This document shows positions 52,984 through 63,900 of a DNA stretch of 64,000 nucleotides, one piece after another; the first letter of the stretch is position 1, and each line of letters opens with the position of its first letter. The DNA is taken from contig JAHHDT010000005.1 of NCBI GenBank assembly GCA_019739225.1, forward strand, positions 372,001-436,000, in the 5' to 3' direction. The DNA is from Aquamicrobium sp. (GTDB lineage Bacteria; Pseudomonadota; Alphaproteobacteria; Rhizobiales; Rhizobiaceae). The position numbers and the translations under genes are program-made. Below the pieces are notes generated by a model. The model was given only the letters and a program-made list of their open reading frames with translations, was not told the DNA's origin and searched no databases.

Positions 52984-54175
52984 TCTCCACGCCCTCGGTG
53001 ATCCTGTCGCTCGGGTGCATGATCACCTGCTCGCCTTCCGAAAGGCCGGACAGGACGACAGCGTTGCGGGCGTCGCGTGCGCCGACCTCGACGGTGCGCA
53101 GCGCGGCCTTGTTTTCCGCGCCGGCGACAAAAACGGCCCAGTCCGCGCCTTGCCGGAAGAGCGCGCCGAGCGGCACCAGCAGCGCGTCCTCGTGGCGCTC
53201 GATGGTGATCCGCGCCGTCACCCGGTAGCCGTGGCCGAGCCCCGGGCGATCCTCCGGCGGGGCGAGAAGGTCGAGGATCGTGCGTACCCGCTGCTCCTCG
53301 ATGCCGAGTGCGGAGACCTTGGTGAAGCCGGTCGGCTCGACGCGGCGCACGCGCGCCTCCAGCGGCGGGCCGCCCCAGCCTTCGATCCGGGCGTCGGCAT
53401 CGGACGGCACGCGCACGGCATCCGCCGAGAGAAGCTCGGCCACCACTTCCAGTTCGGTGGGGTCACCGATCTCGACGAGCGGCGTGCCGGCGGCCACTAC
53501 CGCCTCGCTCTCATGGTGGATGGTCAGGATTTCGCCGTTCACCGGCGACTCGACGGTGATGCAGCAGCCGCCACTGCCGTTGCTGACACTGCTTTCGGGG
53601 TCGTCCAGCCGCGCCTGTGCGCTTTCGCGTTCGCGCCTGCGCATCTCGACGCTCGCGGCGGCACTGGCAAGCCGGGCCTCGGCCTGGGTGACGGCTCCCC
53701 GCGCCTCCTGCAGCGAGCGATCGGAGACGATGCTGCGGCGGCTGAGTTCCTCGTTGCGGGCAGCTTCCGCCCTTGCCAGCTCCAGCGCGGTTTCCGCCTC
53801 GCGGTACTGGGCTTCGGCAAGCCGCACCGCCGCGCCGGCCGCCGCAAGCGCGGCTTGCGCCTCGCGTCGCGAACGGGTGTCGAGCAGAGCCGGCGCGGCC
53901 GGGCGAACCACGCCGACGATAGTTTCGCCAGCGACTACCTGGTCGCCGACGTGGCCGGGCGTGCGCTGCACCGTGCCGGCCACGGGTGCGGAGACGGTAT
54001 AGACGTCGCGGATGCGCGTGCGCGCGTCATCGCTGACGGTCACCTCCAGCGTGCCGCGCTCCACCGCGGCCATGTCGACCGCCACCGGCTGCGCACGGAA
54101 CGCCCACCACGCCGCCGCGCCGGCCAGCGCCAGGCCGGCCACGATCCAGGCAGATTTTCGAAGCGGAATCGCCAT
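52970..54175 (-). CDS. HlyD-type periplasmic adaptor of an ABC exporter
   Basis: A 401-residue adaptor. An N-terminal membrane anchor (WIVAGLALAGAAAWWAF) is followed by a barrel-sandwich (VSAPVAGTVQRTPGHVGDQV), a long alpha-hairpin with AAVRLAEAQYREAETALELARAEA, and returning beta domains (VESPVNGEILTIHHESEAVV). An unusual GSGGCCITVES with two adjacent Cys lies at the hairpin exit. It starts 3 bp after the permease stop and works with the FtsX-type permease and the MacB-like ATPase upstream. The export substrate is unknown. Confidence 0.9.
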   Translation of the reverse strand: MAIPLRKSAWIVAGLALAGAAAWWAFRAQPVAVDMAAVERGTLEVTVSDDARTRIRDVYTVSAPVAGTVQRTPGHVGDQVVAGETIVGVVRPAAPALLDTRSRREAQAALAAAGAAVRLAEAQYREAETALELARAEAARNEELSRRSIVSDRSLQEARGAVTQAEARLASAAASVEMRRRERESAQARLDDPESSVSNGSGGCCITVESPVNGEILTIHHESEAVVAAGTPLVEIGDPTELEVVAELLSADAVRVPSDADARIEGWGGPPLEARVRRVEPTGFTKVSALGIEEQRVRTILDLLAPPEDRPGLGHGYRVTARITIERHEDALLVPLGALFRQGADWAVFVAGAENKAALRTVEVGARDARNAVVLSGLSEGEQVIMHPSDRITEGVEITQR

Positions 54176-54178
54176 CGG

Positions 54179-56536
54179 TCACTCTCTCGTCTTCAAGACT
54201 TCTATCAGGTCGAGCCGGTCGATGCGCCGACGCACGATCAGAGCCGACAGCGCCGAGGCCACCAGCACCACGACGCTCGCCCAGGCATAGGTGGAGCGCT
54301 CGATGACCAGCGGCAGACGGAACATCTCGGTCGCCAGCCCTTCGGCGGTCGAATAGGCCATGCCGTAACCGAGCAGCCAGCCGAGCGGCAGGGCGGCAAC
54401 AGTCAGGATCGCGAACTCGCCGAGCAGGATCCACGACACCTCGCCGCGGGTGAAGCCCAGCACCCGCAGGCTCGCAAGCTCGCGCCCCTGCTCGGAAAGC
54501 TGGATGCGCGCGCCGTTGTAGACGACGCCGAAGGCGATGATGCCGGCAAGCGCGACATAGATGGTCACCATCATGGTGAGGTTTTCGGCCATGGTCTCGC
54601 GGAACTTGGCCACCGAGGCGCGTTGCAGTGTGATCGAGCCGACCATCGGCAGGTTCTTCACCGCCTCGTAGAGCGCCGCGATCTGCGAGGCGTCGGTGGT
54701 GACGTGCACGGCCGAGATGGACGGCCCCTCGCGCATCAGCCGGTTGAGCGCTTCGATCTCCATGAAGGCGCCGAGGCCGATATAGCTTTCGACGATGGCC
54801 GAAACGGGTAGCTGCACGGTCTCGCGGTGCTCCTCCATCAGCTCGATCTCGATCGTCTCGCCGCGACCGATCTCGAGGATGTCTGCGAGCGCCGTGGTCA
54901 GCACGACGCCCTCGCGCGGCATGGTCACCTCCTGACGGTCGACGTCGAGCAGGCGCGACAGGTTCGAGCCGGCCGGCTTGCCGGTGATCGAGAGGCGGCG
55001 TTCGAGGTGGCCGTTGCGGAACCGCGCCGCCACCATCCGCGCCGGCTCGGCCGCCATCACACCGGGCAGGCGCTCGACCTCGTAGAGCGCGTCGGCAGGC
55101 AGCTTGTGTACGAAGCTGATCGTCGCATGCTGCCGCTCGGCGCTGAAGAAGGTGATGTCGATCATCTCCTCGACCGCGTCGAGAGAGAACAGCGATCCGA
55201 CCAGCACGGCGACCGACAGCGCGATGCCGACGCTGGTGAAGAGCGAGCGCAGCGGCCGGCGCACGATGTTTCGCCCGATCATCACCGTGGTCTGCGGCAG
55301 CAGCGATATGAAGGGCAAGCCGCCGCCGAAGAGCCGGCGATAGCGCGCAGGCGCAGGCGGGCGCATCGCAACCGCGGGCGGCAGGGCGGCCGCGGCGCGC
55401 ACCGAGCGCAACGCGCCCAGCGTCGCGGCCGCCACCGAAACAGTGATGGCGATGACGTAGACGTCGAGGCTGAGCCGGAAGATCAGGAAGGGGAAGTGGA
55501 AGAAGTCGCCATAGAGGCGGGTCAGGCCGCGCCCGAGATACGTGCCGGCGGCGATGCCGATGGCGACGCCGATCAGCGCGATGACGATGACGAGCTTCAT
55601 GTAGTGCCAGGCGACGCCGGCGCCGGTGTAGCCGACGGCCTTCATGAGGCCGATCTGCTCGCGCTCCAGCGCGATCAGGCGCGACAGGATCATGTTGACG
55701 AGGAAGCCGGCGACCAGCAGGAAGATCGGCGGCAGCACGTAGCTCATCGCCTGAAGCTGCGTCAGTTCCGCGTCGAGGAAGGCGTGGCTCTGCTGGTCGT
55801 CCCGGTCATGCGCGCCGCGTCCGCCAAAGGGTTCGAGTAGCCGGTCGATCTCGTCGATCACCGGCTCGGGCGGCTGCCCGCGCAGGAGCTTGACGGAAAC
55901 CGCGTTGAACGCGCCGTCGAGGTCGAACGCGGCGGCGAGCGCCGTCTGAGACATCCACACCACGCCCAGCCGCCGGTCGTCCGGCATCAGGTCTGGCACG
56001 ACGTAGATGAACTCGGGCGACAGTGCGACGCCGACGATGGTGAGCGCGCGTTTGCGGCCGTTGATGATGGCGCTGAGCGTGTCGCCGGGCTCGAAGCCAT
56101 GGGCGTTGGCGAAGGGCTCGTTGACGACGATCTCGGCCGGATGGCCGGGCGAGGGCAGGCGGCCCAACCGCATAGAGAGCTGGTTCAGCACCTGCTGGCC
56201 GTCGTCGGGCACCGAGACCAGCATGCCGCTGGCCGGTTCCAGCATGTCCTCTATGTCGAGCACCGCGTTCTCGCGGATGCGGGTCTCGACGCTCGCGATG
56301 CCGGGAATGGCGGCGATGTCATCGGCGAGCCGTTCCGGGGCGCGGGTGGCGGTGGCGAAGATGTCGGCGAAGGCGTTGCGCTCGTAATAGGCTTCGCGCG
56401 TCTCGAACAATGAACGCTGCGCGCCGACGGCCAGCACCAGCGTCATCACGCCGGCGGCCATGACCAGGGCGATCGCCGCGACCTGCGCCCACAGCCGGAC
56501 GAGATCGCGCATCAGCTTGCGGTCGAGCACACCCAT
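54179..56536 (-). CDS. ABC exporter permease with two FtsX domains
   Basis: A 785-residue membrane protein. One N-terminal helix (LWAQVAAIALVMAAGVMTLVLAV), a large periplasmic region, an FtsX domain at about 270–400 (LPPIFLLVAGFLVNMILSRLIALEREQIGLMKAVGYTG), a second helix and periplasmic domain, and a C-terminal FtsX domain (GVVYNGARIQLSEQGRELASLRVLGFTRGEVSWILLGE). This duplicated layout is that of large LolC/MacB-related mechanotransmission exporters. GGAGAACCG precedes the ATG. It lies between the ATPase and adaptor genes of the same operon. Confidence 0.92.
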   Translation of the reverse strand: MGVLDRKLMRDLVRLWAQVAAIALVMAAGVMTLVLAVGAQRSLFETREAYYERNAFADIFATATRAPERLADDIAAIPGIASVETRIRENAVLDIEDMLEPASGMLVSVPDDGQQVLNQLSMRLGRLPSPGHPAEIVVNEPFANAHGFEPGDTLSAIINGRKRALTIVGVALSPEFIYVVPDLMPDDRRLGVVWMSQTALAAAFDLDGAFNAVSVKLLRGQPPEPVIDEIDRLLEPFGGRGAHDRDDQQSHAFLDAELTQLQAMSYVLPPIFLLVAGFLVNMILSRLIALEREQIGLMKAVGYTGAGVAWHYMKLVIVIALIGVAIGIAAGTYLGRGLTRLYGDFFHFPFLIFRLSLDVYVIAITVSVAAATLGALRSVRAAAALPPAVAMRPPAPARYRRLFGGGLPFISLLPQTTVMIGRNIVRRPLRSLFTSVGIALSVAVLVGSLFSLDAVEEMIDITFFSAERQHATISFVHKLPADALYEVERLPGVMAAEPARMVAARFRNGHLERRLSITGKPAGSNLSRLLDVDRQEVTMPREGVVLTTALADILEIGRGETIEIELMEEHRETVQLPVSAIVESYIGLGAFMEIEALNRLMREGPSISAVHVTTDASQIAALYEAVKNLPMVGSITLQRASVAKFRETMAENLTMMVTIYVALAGIIAFGVVYNGARIQLSEQGRELASLRVLGFTRGEVSWILLGEFAILTVAALPLGWLLGYGMAYSTAEGLATEMFRLPLVIERSTYAWASVVVLVASALSALIVRRRIDRLDLIEVLKTRE

Positions 56537-56596
56537 CGGTTCTCCTGCAGCATGATGTGTTCCGAAAACCGGCTTCCACTTGTCGGCATCATGCTC

Positions 56597-57310
56597 TCAC
56601 CACGCGATCGAGGCCGGCGCCTCGCGCTTCTCGTTCTCCTCGATCCGCGCGACGGTGCCATCGGCGAAGTGGATCACCCTGTCGGCCATGCGGCCCACCG
56701 CCATGTTGTGGGTGATGACCAGCACCGTGGTGCCGAGGTCGCGGTTGACCTGCGCCAGCGCTTCCAGCACCCGGATGCCGGTTTTCGAATCGAGCGCGCC
56801 GGTCGGCTCGTCGCACAGAAGCACTTCTGGCTTCTTGGCGATGGCGCGGCCGATGGCGACGCGCTGCTGCTCACCGCCGGAAAGCTGCGCGGGGAAATGG
56901 TCGTGTCGGTCGCGCGGCAGGCCTGCGATCTCCAGCGCCTCGCCGGGGTCCATCGGATCGCGTGCGATCTCGGTGACGAGCGAGACGTTTTCGCGCGCCG
57001 TCAGGCTGGGCACGAGATTGTAGAACTGGAAGACGAAGCCGACATGGTCGCGGCGGTATTTCGTCAGTTCGCGGTCGCCGAAGCCGGTGATCTCCTCGTC
57101 GCGGAAGAAGACCTTTCCTTCGGTGGCCGTGTCGAGCCCGCCGAGAATGTTTACGAGCGTCGACTTGCCGCTGCCGGACGGGCCGAGCAGCACGATGAAC
57201 TCGCCAGCCCCGATCTCGATGTCGACGCCGCGCAGTGCCCGCACCTCGACCTCCCCGGTGCGGTAGACCTTGGTCACCCCCTCGACGGTGTAGATCGGCC
57301 CGGCGTTCAC
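56597..57310 (-). CDS. ABC exporter ATP-binding protein (MacB/LolD-like)
   Basis: A 237-residue ATPase: Walker [11 protein letters not shown]-loop [14 protein letters not shown], signature LSGGEQQRV, Walker [13 protein letters not shown] and H-loop ITHNMAV. The GTG start (product [19 protein letters not shown]) has a GGGAGG site 4–5 nt ahead; the frame continues upstream without family similarity. It is the first gene of the ATPase–permease–adaptor operon. About 200 bp of gene-free sequence separates it from the first LLM flavoprotein gene. Confidence 0.93.
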   Translation of the reverse strand: MNAGPIYTVEGVTKVYRTGEVEVRALRGVDIEIGAGEFIVLLGPSGSGKSTLVNILGGLDTATEGKVFFRDEEITGFGDRELTKYRRDHVGFVFQFYNLVPSLTARENVSLVTEIARDPMDPGEALEIAGLPRDRHDHFPAQLSGGEQQRVAIGRAIAKKPEVLLCDEPTGALDSKTGIRVLEALAQVNRDLGTTVLVITHNMAVGRMADRVIHFADGTVARIEENEKREAPASIAW

Positions 57311-57509
57311 ACGGCCTCCCTCATTCGCGAACGAATGATCTCTAGAGCAGCGGGCGTTCTGAAGAACGCAGTTCCGCTGCTCCAGACTGATTCTCTTAGC
57401 CGCATTTCTGCGACGCCAGACGATTCCGTCTGGCTGCAAAATGCTTTAGCCCAAAATCAGCCCGGCCCGTTGATACACGTCAAAGGTGCATGTTGACAGC
57501 CCCGGTCGC

Positions 57510-58520
<1,011 letters not shown>

Positions 58521-58687
58521 CGGTCGGATATAGGATGTCAGCACGCGTTCACCAACCGTCTGCCGCTTGTGCCAATGTCGGTTTGTGGAAAGCTTCCATG
58601 AAGGCGTCATCCCGGCCGAGCGAGCCTTCGAGGGAGAGCGGGGAAGCGCTGCGGCCTCTCCATGTCAGGGGTGTGCCGCGATCTCTC

Positions 58688-58892
58688 ACCGTCATCCCGG
58701 CCAAGGTCGCGAAGCGACCGCCGAGCCGGGACACATTGGTCCGGAAATCGTCAGGCGCGGCCCGGTGCTTACCTTGGCGCATGAAAGCGCCTGCCGTGCG
58801 TGATCTGCGCGGCGCTACCTGCGGAGACCGGCCGCGCCTCTCAATGGGTCCCGGGTCTGCCCTCGCTCCGCTCGGTTGCCCGGGATGACGGC
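58688..58892. repeat. Terminal-inverted-repeat element, family B (copy 4)
   Basis: Begins CCGTCATCCCGGCCAAGGTC with GCCGGGACACATTGGTCCGG and ends TTGCCCGGGATGACGG. Its right 136 bp (58758–58893) are repeated almost exactly at 59035–59170. A further partial left arm lies at 58610–58660. No gene is seen between 58521 and 59242. Confidence 0.75.
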
Positions 58893-58975
58893 GGGAGGGT
58901 CGCGGGTGTACCTTCAGCGTTGGCGACTGGCAGGTGACACCGCCGTCGGCGATTTGCGGGACACATCCATGACGG

Positions 58976-59168
58976 CGTCATCCCGGCCGAGCGGAGCGAG
59001 AGCCGGGACCTATTGGTCGGGACATCGTGGAGCACGGCCCGGTGCTTACCTTGGCGCATGAAAGCGCCTGCGGTGCGTGATCTGCGCGGCGCTACCTGCG
59101 GAGACCGGCCGCGCCTCTCAATGGGTCCCGGGTCTGTCCTCGCTACGCTCGGTTGCCCGGGATGACGG
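58976..59168. repeat. Terminal-inverted-repeat element, family B (copy 5)
   Basis: Begins GCGTCATCCCGGCCGAGCGG with GCCGGGACCTATTGGTCGGG and ends TTGCCCGGGATGACGG. It shares with copy 4 a 136-bp stretch with three mismatches, offset by 277 bp, so the pair arose by local duplication. Confidence 0.75.
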
Positions 59169-59242
59169 CGAAGAGGTCGCGGTTCCGACTTCAACGTCCG
59201 CGATTCGTGGCGACATCCATGAAGGCGGGAAGGTCGAAGGCG

Positions 59243-60307
59243 CTATGCCTCCGCTGCGGCTGTTTTCTTCGCCGCCACGGCCTTCTTCACCTCTGGCGCG
59301 ACCTTCGTGCCGAACAGTTCGATGGCCTTCATGAGCTTCGCATGGTCCATGACGCCGATTGCCATCTGGATGACGAAGCGGTCGAAGCCGAAGATCTCGT
59401 GGTTGGCGAGGATCTTGTCGGTGACTTCCGCCGGGCTGCCGGCGAAATTGGCGCCGCGCGGAGCGGCGGAGGCGGCGAACTGCTCCTTGCCCGTCGGCCC
59501 CCAGCCACGCTCGCGCCCGATGCGGTTCATCACGTCGGTGTGCGCCGGAAAGGCTGTGTCTATCGCCTCCTGCGTCGTTTCGGCGACGAAACCATGCACG
59601 TTGATGGAGGTCTTCAAGGTTGCCGGGTCGCGCCCGAACTTGGCTGCCGCCTCGCGATAGAGCTTGAACAGCGGCGCGAAACGGTGCGGCTCGCCGCCGA
59701 TGATGGCGAGCGCCAGCGGCAGGCCGAGCATCGCCGCGCGGCCGACCGATTGCGGCGTGCCGCCGACGGCGATCCATAGCGGCAGCTTCTCCTGCAGCGG
59801 GCGCGGATAGACGCCGCGATTGTCGACCTTCGGCGTGTGCTGGCCACCCGGCCACGAGAAGATCTCGCCCTCGTTCAGCTTGATGAGCATCTCGAGCTTT
59901 TCCGCGAACAGCGTATCGTAGTCCTCGAGCGCGTAGCCGAACAAAGGGAAGGATTCGATGAAGGAGCCTCGGCCCGCCATGATCTCGGCACGGCCCTCGC
60001 TCAGATTGTCGAGCGTGGCGAACTGCTGGAACACGCGAATCGGATCGTCCGACGACAGAACCGAAACCGCGCTCGACAGGCGGATATTCTTCGTGCGCGT
60101 GGCGGCGGCCGCAAGCGCGACGGCGGGCGAGGAGACCGCATAGTCGGGGCGGTGATGTTCGCCGAGCCCGAAGAAGTCGAGACCGAGCTGGTCGGCAAGC
60201 TCGATTTCCTCGACGAGATTGCGCAGCCGTTCCGCCGGCCCGACCTTTGCGCCGGTAACCGGGTCGGTGCCGATATCGGCGAACGTGTAGAGGCCGAGTT
60301 CCATCAT
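59243..60307 (-). CDS. LLM-class flavin-dependent oxidoreductase 2
   Basis: A 354-residue luciferase-like flavoprotein: [15 protein letters not shown] at the start, [50 protein letters not shown], and [37 protein letters not shown], characteristic of the Atu2307-like group. The C-terminus is Lys/Ala-rich ([20 protein letters not shown]). Two adjacent ATG codons are possible; the outer one has GGGAG at 6 nt. It belongs to a different branch from the LLM gene about 1 kb away. Confidence 0.92.
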   Translation of the reverse strand: MMELGLYTFADIGTDPVTGAKVGPAERLRNLVEEIELADQLGLDFFGLGEHHRPDYAVSSPAVALAAAATRTKNIRLSSAVSVLSSDDPIRVFQQFATLDNLSEGRAEIMAGRGSFIESFPLFGYALEDYDTLFAEKLEMLIKLNEGEIFSWPGGQHTPKVDNRGVYPRPLQEKLPLWIAVGGTPQSVGRAAMLGLPLALAIIGGEPHRFAPLFKLYREAAAKFGRDPATLKTSINVHGFVAETTQEAIDTAFPAHTDVMNRIGRERGWGPTGKEQFAASAAPRGANFAGSPAEVTDKILANHEIFGFDRFVIQMAIGVMDHAKLMKAIELFGTKVAPEVKKAVAAKKTAAAEA

Positions 60308-60458
60308 GAAGTCTCCCGAATTGTCTCCGACAGATAGGCTGCCGATCCGCCGCGCGCAAAGCGGTTTGCTGTGAACAGTCCATCCTCCGGCGCGCGACGG
60401 GGGAACCGGGGACGCCGCCCGTCGTTCCCCTGACGTGGTTTCCAGCCAGAGGCGCTTC

Positions 60459-61133
60459 ATGACCTTTTCCATAGTCGCCCGCTGCCCGCGAACGGGCGAG
60501 TTCGGCATTGCCGCCATCACCGCGCTTCCGGCCGTCGGCAAGCTTCTGACGCACGCCGCGCCTGGCGCTGGCGCGATCGCCACACAGGCACGACTCAATC
60601 CGTATCTCGGCATCGACGGCATAAGGCTGCTGCAGAGCGGCATGTGGGCCGACGAGGTGATCGAGGCGCTGCGCCAGCATGATCCTCGCATGGATCGGCG
60701 GCAGCTCGGCGTAATCGACCGCGACGGCCGCGCCGCGATCTGGACCGGCGAGGGCTGCAAGCCTTGGGCCGGCGGGCAGGCGCATCGCGATTTCTGCGTG
60801 CAGGGAAACCGGCTCGAAGGGCCACAGGTAATCGAGGCGGCAGTGCGCGCCTTCGGCGAGAAGCCGAACACGCCGCTGGTGGAACGGCTGATCCGTGCGC
60901 TTGCTGCGGGCATGGCCGAAGGCGGAGACCGGAAGGAGGAGCGCTCCTCGACAGTCTATGTGGTGGCCAGCGAGGAATATCCGCTTTGGGACATTCGCGT
61001 GGACGACCACGACGACCCGGTGGGCGAGCTGATGCGGCTGCATTCGGTCTTCGCCGAGAAGCTGCTGCCGCATATCCGGCGCATGGCGACACGCGCCAAC
61101 CCGGCCGGCATCTTCGAGGACGGCGATGTCTAG
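60459..61133 (+). CDS. DUF1028 family protein (predicted Ntn-hydrolase-like)
   Basis: A 224-residue protein. The start [33 protein letters not shown] is the family signature, followed by [53 protein letters not shown] and [17 protein letters not shown]1028 proteins resemble Ntn hydrolases; if so, Thr2 after Met removal would be the candidate nucleophile (inference). It overlaps the N-formylglutamate amidohydrolase-like gene by 8 bp, so the two probably act in the same amide or carbamoyl breakdown step. Confidence 0.88.
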   Translation: MTFSIVARCPRTGEFGIAAITALPAVGKLLTHAAPGAGAIATQARLNPYLGIDGIRLLQSGMWADEVIEALRQHDPRMDRRQLGVIDRDGRAAIWTGEGCKPWAGGQAHRDFCVQGNRLEGPQVIEAAVRAFGEKPNTPLVERLIRALAAGMAEGGDRKEERSSTVYVVASEEYPLWDIRVDDHDDPVGELMRLHSVFAEKLLPHIRRMATRANPAGIFEDGDV

Positions 61134-61998
61134 GCAGGGCGAACCCGAAGACCTGCCGCAGGCGGTATCGGTGCGACGACCGGATGGCGAGGAACTGCCG
61201 CTACTCTACGATTCGCCGCATAGCGGCCGGGTCTATCCCGAGGATTTCCTGCCGGCGGCCGAGATGCGGCTGCTGCTGGGCGGCGAGGACCGGTTCGTCG
61301 ACGACCTCGTCATCGACGCGCCGAGCCATGGCGCGACGCTCATCAAGGCGCTGTTTGCCAGAACCTATATCGATCCCAACCGCACCGCCGACGATCTCGA
61401 CCCTCATCTCCTGCCGGAGGACTGGGCGGAGGAGACCGCGCCTTCGGTCAATTCGGAGCGTGGCGTCGGGCTGATCTTCCGCCTGATTGGCGACGCGGTG
61501 CCGATCTACGACCGGCTTCTGAGCGCGGACGAGATACGGCGACGCATCGATGCCTACTGGCGGCCCTATCACGCGGCGCTGGAAGACGAGATGGCGCGGC
61601 TGACGGAACGATTCGGCGAGGTGCTGCACATCAACTGGCATTCGATGCAGCCGGTCGGCAATGCCCTGGCGCCCGACCCGGGCCGAACGCGTCCGGACTT
61701 CGTGCTGGGCGATCTCGACGGCACGTCATGCGATCCGGCGCTCACACGCTTCGTCGCGGACCACCTGTCGGCGCTCGGCTACAGCGTCGGGCTCAACGAT
61801 CCGTACAAGGGCGCGCTGATCGTGGAGCGCTACGGGAAGCCGGAGGAGGGGCGGCACACGCTGCAGATCGAGATCAACCGCGCCCTCTACATGGACCACG
61901 GCACGCTCGACCGCACCGGCGGGTTCGCCGACCTCAAGGACGACCTGTCGACGTTCACGGATGAACTCGCCGGCTTCGCCCGCGCGCGGCTGAACTGA
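61126..61998 (+). CDS. N-formylglutamate amidohydrolase family protein (HutG-like)
   Basis: A 290-residue zinc-dependent hydrolase. The family motifs are LLYDSPHSGRVYPEDF near residue 27, RFVDDLVIDAPSHGATLIKALFARTYIDPNR, VLHINWHSMQPVGNA and LQIEINRALYMDHGTL. It belongs to the N-formylglutamate deformylase superfamily, but no other histidine-utilisation gene is near, so the actual substrate may be another N-acyl or N-formyl amino acid. The start lies inside the DUF1028 reading frame (8-bp overlap). Confidence 0.9.
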   Translation: MSRQGEPEDLPQAVSVRRPDGEELPLLYDSPHSGRVYPEDFLPAAEMRLLLGGEDRFVDDLVIDAPSHGATLIKALFARTYIDPNRTADDLDPHLLPEDWAEETAPSVNSERGVGLIFRLIGDAVPIYDRLLSADEIRRRIDAYWRPYHAALEDEMARLTERFGEVLHINWHSMQPVGNALAPDPGRTRPDFVLGDLDGTSCDPALTRFVADHLSALGYSVGLNDPYKGALIVERYGKPEEGRHTLQIEINRALYMDHGTLDRTGGFADLKDDLSTFTDELAGFARARLN

Positions 61999-62006
61999 CG
62001 CTGCTG

Positions 62007-62489
62007 CTATTTGCCCAGCACAAGCGTCCAGTAACGCCGGTCGTCATCGGTGCCCGCATAGGCGAGACCGAAGCGGGTGAAGCGCTCGTCAAGCATGTTG
62101 CGGCGGTGGCCGGAGGAGGCCATCCACATCTGGAACAGCCGCTCCATCTCCATGCGACCATGGGCGAGGTTCTCGGCCGCCGGCGCGGCGACGCCGTCCG
62201 CCTTCATCCGGGTGGCGAAATCGCGCCGCCAGCCGGTGTCGTGCGCCATGCGGCCCGATTGCGCCATGTAGCCGGACTGGCGCAACGCCGCCTTCTCCAG
62301 TGTCGGATCGGGTCTCAGCGCCGGCAGGCCGGCTGAGGTGCGAATCTCGGCCAGATAGGCCTGCCCGGAGCGTGACGCCCCGGCCGAAGCGCCGGGCGTG
62401 GTTCCCGTCTGGCAGCCGGCGACCAGTAGCGCTCCTGCCAGCATGACGGCCGCGCCGGCGGCGCTGACTGCTCTTGCGATGCGGTTCAT
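62007..62489 (-). CDS. CAP-domain lipoprotein
   Basis: A 160-residue protein. The lipoprotein signal ends LAGALLVAGC (Cys26). The CAP/SCP-like domain follows: YLAEIRTSAGLPALRPDPTLEKAALRQSGYMAQSGRMAHD, ENLAHGRMEMERLFQMWMASSGHRRNMLDERFTRFGLAYAG, which retains the two His and Glu positions of the CAP cavity. GAAGGGC precedes the ATG. Bacterial members are exported and have no firm function. It converges with the N-formylglutamate hydrolase across 8 bp. Confidence 0.92.
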   Translation of the reverse strand: MNRIARAVSAAGAAVMLAGALLVAGCQTGTTPGASAGASRSGQAYLAEIRTSAGLPALRPDPTLEKAALRQSGYMAQSGRMAHDTGWRRDFATRMKADGVAAPAAENLAHGRMEMERLFQMWMASSGHRRNMLDERFTRFGLAYAGTDDDRRYWTLVLGK

Positions 62490-62551
62490 GGATGCCCTTC
62501 GAATTTGCGACGGTGGGCTTCTTCAAACAGGATCGTGGCAGGATGCGGGCA

Positions 62552-63799
62552 TCATTCGCCGTCTTCGACCACATGCAGACGCAACTGCCCGGTGCGCGAC
62601 GAGGCCGTTCGCGGCGCGGGCTCTTCCGTCTCCGGCGCGCCGCCCTCGATGCCGAACTCGAGCGCCTCGATCTTGGCACCGCGCCGCGTGACCTTGTCGA
62701 CCGAGGTCAGGATCGTCTCGACGTCGCGGCTCGCCTGCGAGAAATGCGTCTGCAGCTTGCGCACGCGATCGTCAAGGCGGCCGATATCTTCCATCAGCCG
62801 CACCACCTCGTGCTGGATAAGGTGTGCCTGCTCGCGCATGCGCGCATCCTTGAGCACGGCCTGGATCACCTGGATCGACAGCATCAGCAGCGACGGCGAG
62901 ACGATGACCACGCGGGCGCGGTGCGCCTTCTGCACGACCGCCTCGAAGTTCTCGTGGATCTCGGCGAAGATCGATTCGGACGGCACGAACATGAAGGCCG
63001 TGTCCTGTGTTTCGCCCGCTATCAGGTACTTCTCCGCGATGGCGCGGATGTGCACCTCCACGTCGCGGCGAAAGGCCTGCGCGGCGACCTTCTGCGCGTC
63101 CGCTCCCTCGCTCTCGGCCGCCGCCCGGATCGCGTTCCACGATTCCAGCGGGAACTTGGCGTCGATGACGAGGTCGGGCGCGCCGTTGGGCATGCGCACG
63201 AGGCAATCGGGGCGGTTGTTGTTCGACAGCGTCGCCTGGAACTCGTAGGCGCCGTGTGGCAGGCCGTCGGCGACGATCGCCTCCATGCGGCTCTGGCCGA
63301 ACGCGCCACGCGTCTGCTTGTTGGACAGGATCTGCTGGAGCTGCACGACCTGGCCCGCCAGCGACTGGATGTTGGACTGCGCCGTGTCGATCACCGCCAG
63401 CCGCTCCTGCAGCTTCGCCAGGTTCTCATGCGTCGACTTCGTCTGCTCGGTAATCGAATGGCCGAGCCGCGCGCTCATCCCGTCAAGCCGCTCGCCGATC
63501 GATTTCGTCAGTTCCGCCTGCCGACTGCCGAAGACCTCTGCGATGGTGCCCATGCGGCCCTGCATCTCGGCCTGCGCGCGGGCGATCTCGGCCATGCGGG
63601 CTTCCGCCTCGCGGGCGCGCTGCGTCGCTTCGGCTGCCGCCTCGGCGCGGGAGCGGGCGGAGCGCAGCAGGGCGAGCGTGAGAAACAGGAGCAGCAGCAG
63701 CACCAGCGCGACCGCACTCGCAAGGGCCTGGCCCAGCGTGATCGTAGTCGCGCCGAGGTGGGCGACGGGGAGCGAAAGCAGTGCGGCCGGATCATTCAT
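62552..63799 (-). CDS. rmuC: DNA recombination protein RmuC
   Basis: A 415-residue protein. A single N-terminal membrane helix (ASAVALVLLLLLFLTLALL) is followed by a long coiled coil (about 40–150) and the RmuC nuclease-like domain with GAFGQSRMEAIVADGLPHGAYEFQ, PDLVIDAKFPLESWNAI and TAFMFVPSESIFAEIHENF. It is thought to limit recombination at inverted repeats. An ATG 11 codons upstream is possible; neither start has a good ribosome-binding site. It is divergent from def. Confidence 0.93.
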   Translation of the reverse strand: MNDPAALLSLPVAHLGATTITLGQALASAVALVLLLLLFLTLALLRSARSRAEAAAEATQRAREAEARMAEIARAQAEMQGRMGTIAEVFGSRQAELTKSIGERLDGMSARLGHSITEQTKSTHENLAKLQERLAVIDTAQSNIQSLAGQVVQLQQILSNKQTRGAFGQSRMEAIVADGLPHGAYEFQATLSNNNRPDCLVRMPNGAPDLVIDAKFPLESWNAIRAAAESEGADAQKVAAQAFRRDVEVHIRAIAEKYLIAGETQDTAFMFVPSESIFAEIHENFEAVVQKAHRARVVIVSPSLLMLSIQVIQAVLKDARMREQAHLIQHEVVRLMEDIGRLDDRVRKLQTHFSQASRDVETILTSVDKVTRRGAKIEALEFGIEGGAPETEEPAPRTASSRTGQLRLHVVEDGE

Positions 63800-63900
63800 C
63801 CCTTCAGGATAGACGATTCGGCTGGCCGGCATAAGACCAAAACGTGAACATTCTCGCCAAAGCCGTTGACGCCTCTGGGGTTACCGATTACCTGACGGGC

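Noticed and set aside
57311-57509. Small gene or RNA in the 200-bp gap between the exporter ATPase and LLM genes
   Set aside because: Short inverted motifs are visible (GAGCAGCGG and CCGCTGCTC), but there is no start with a ribosome-binding site and no known RNA pattern.
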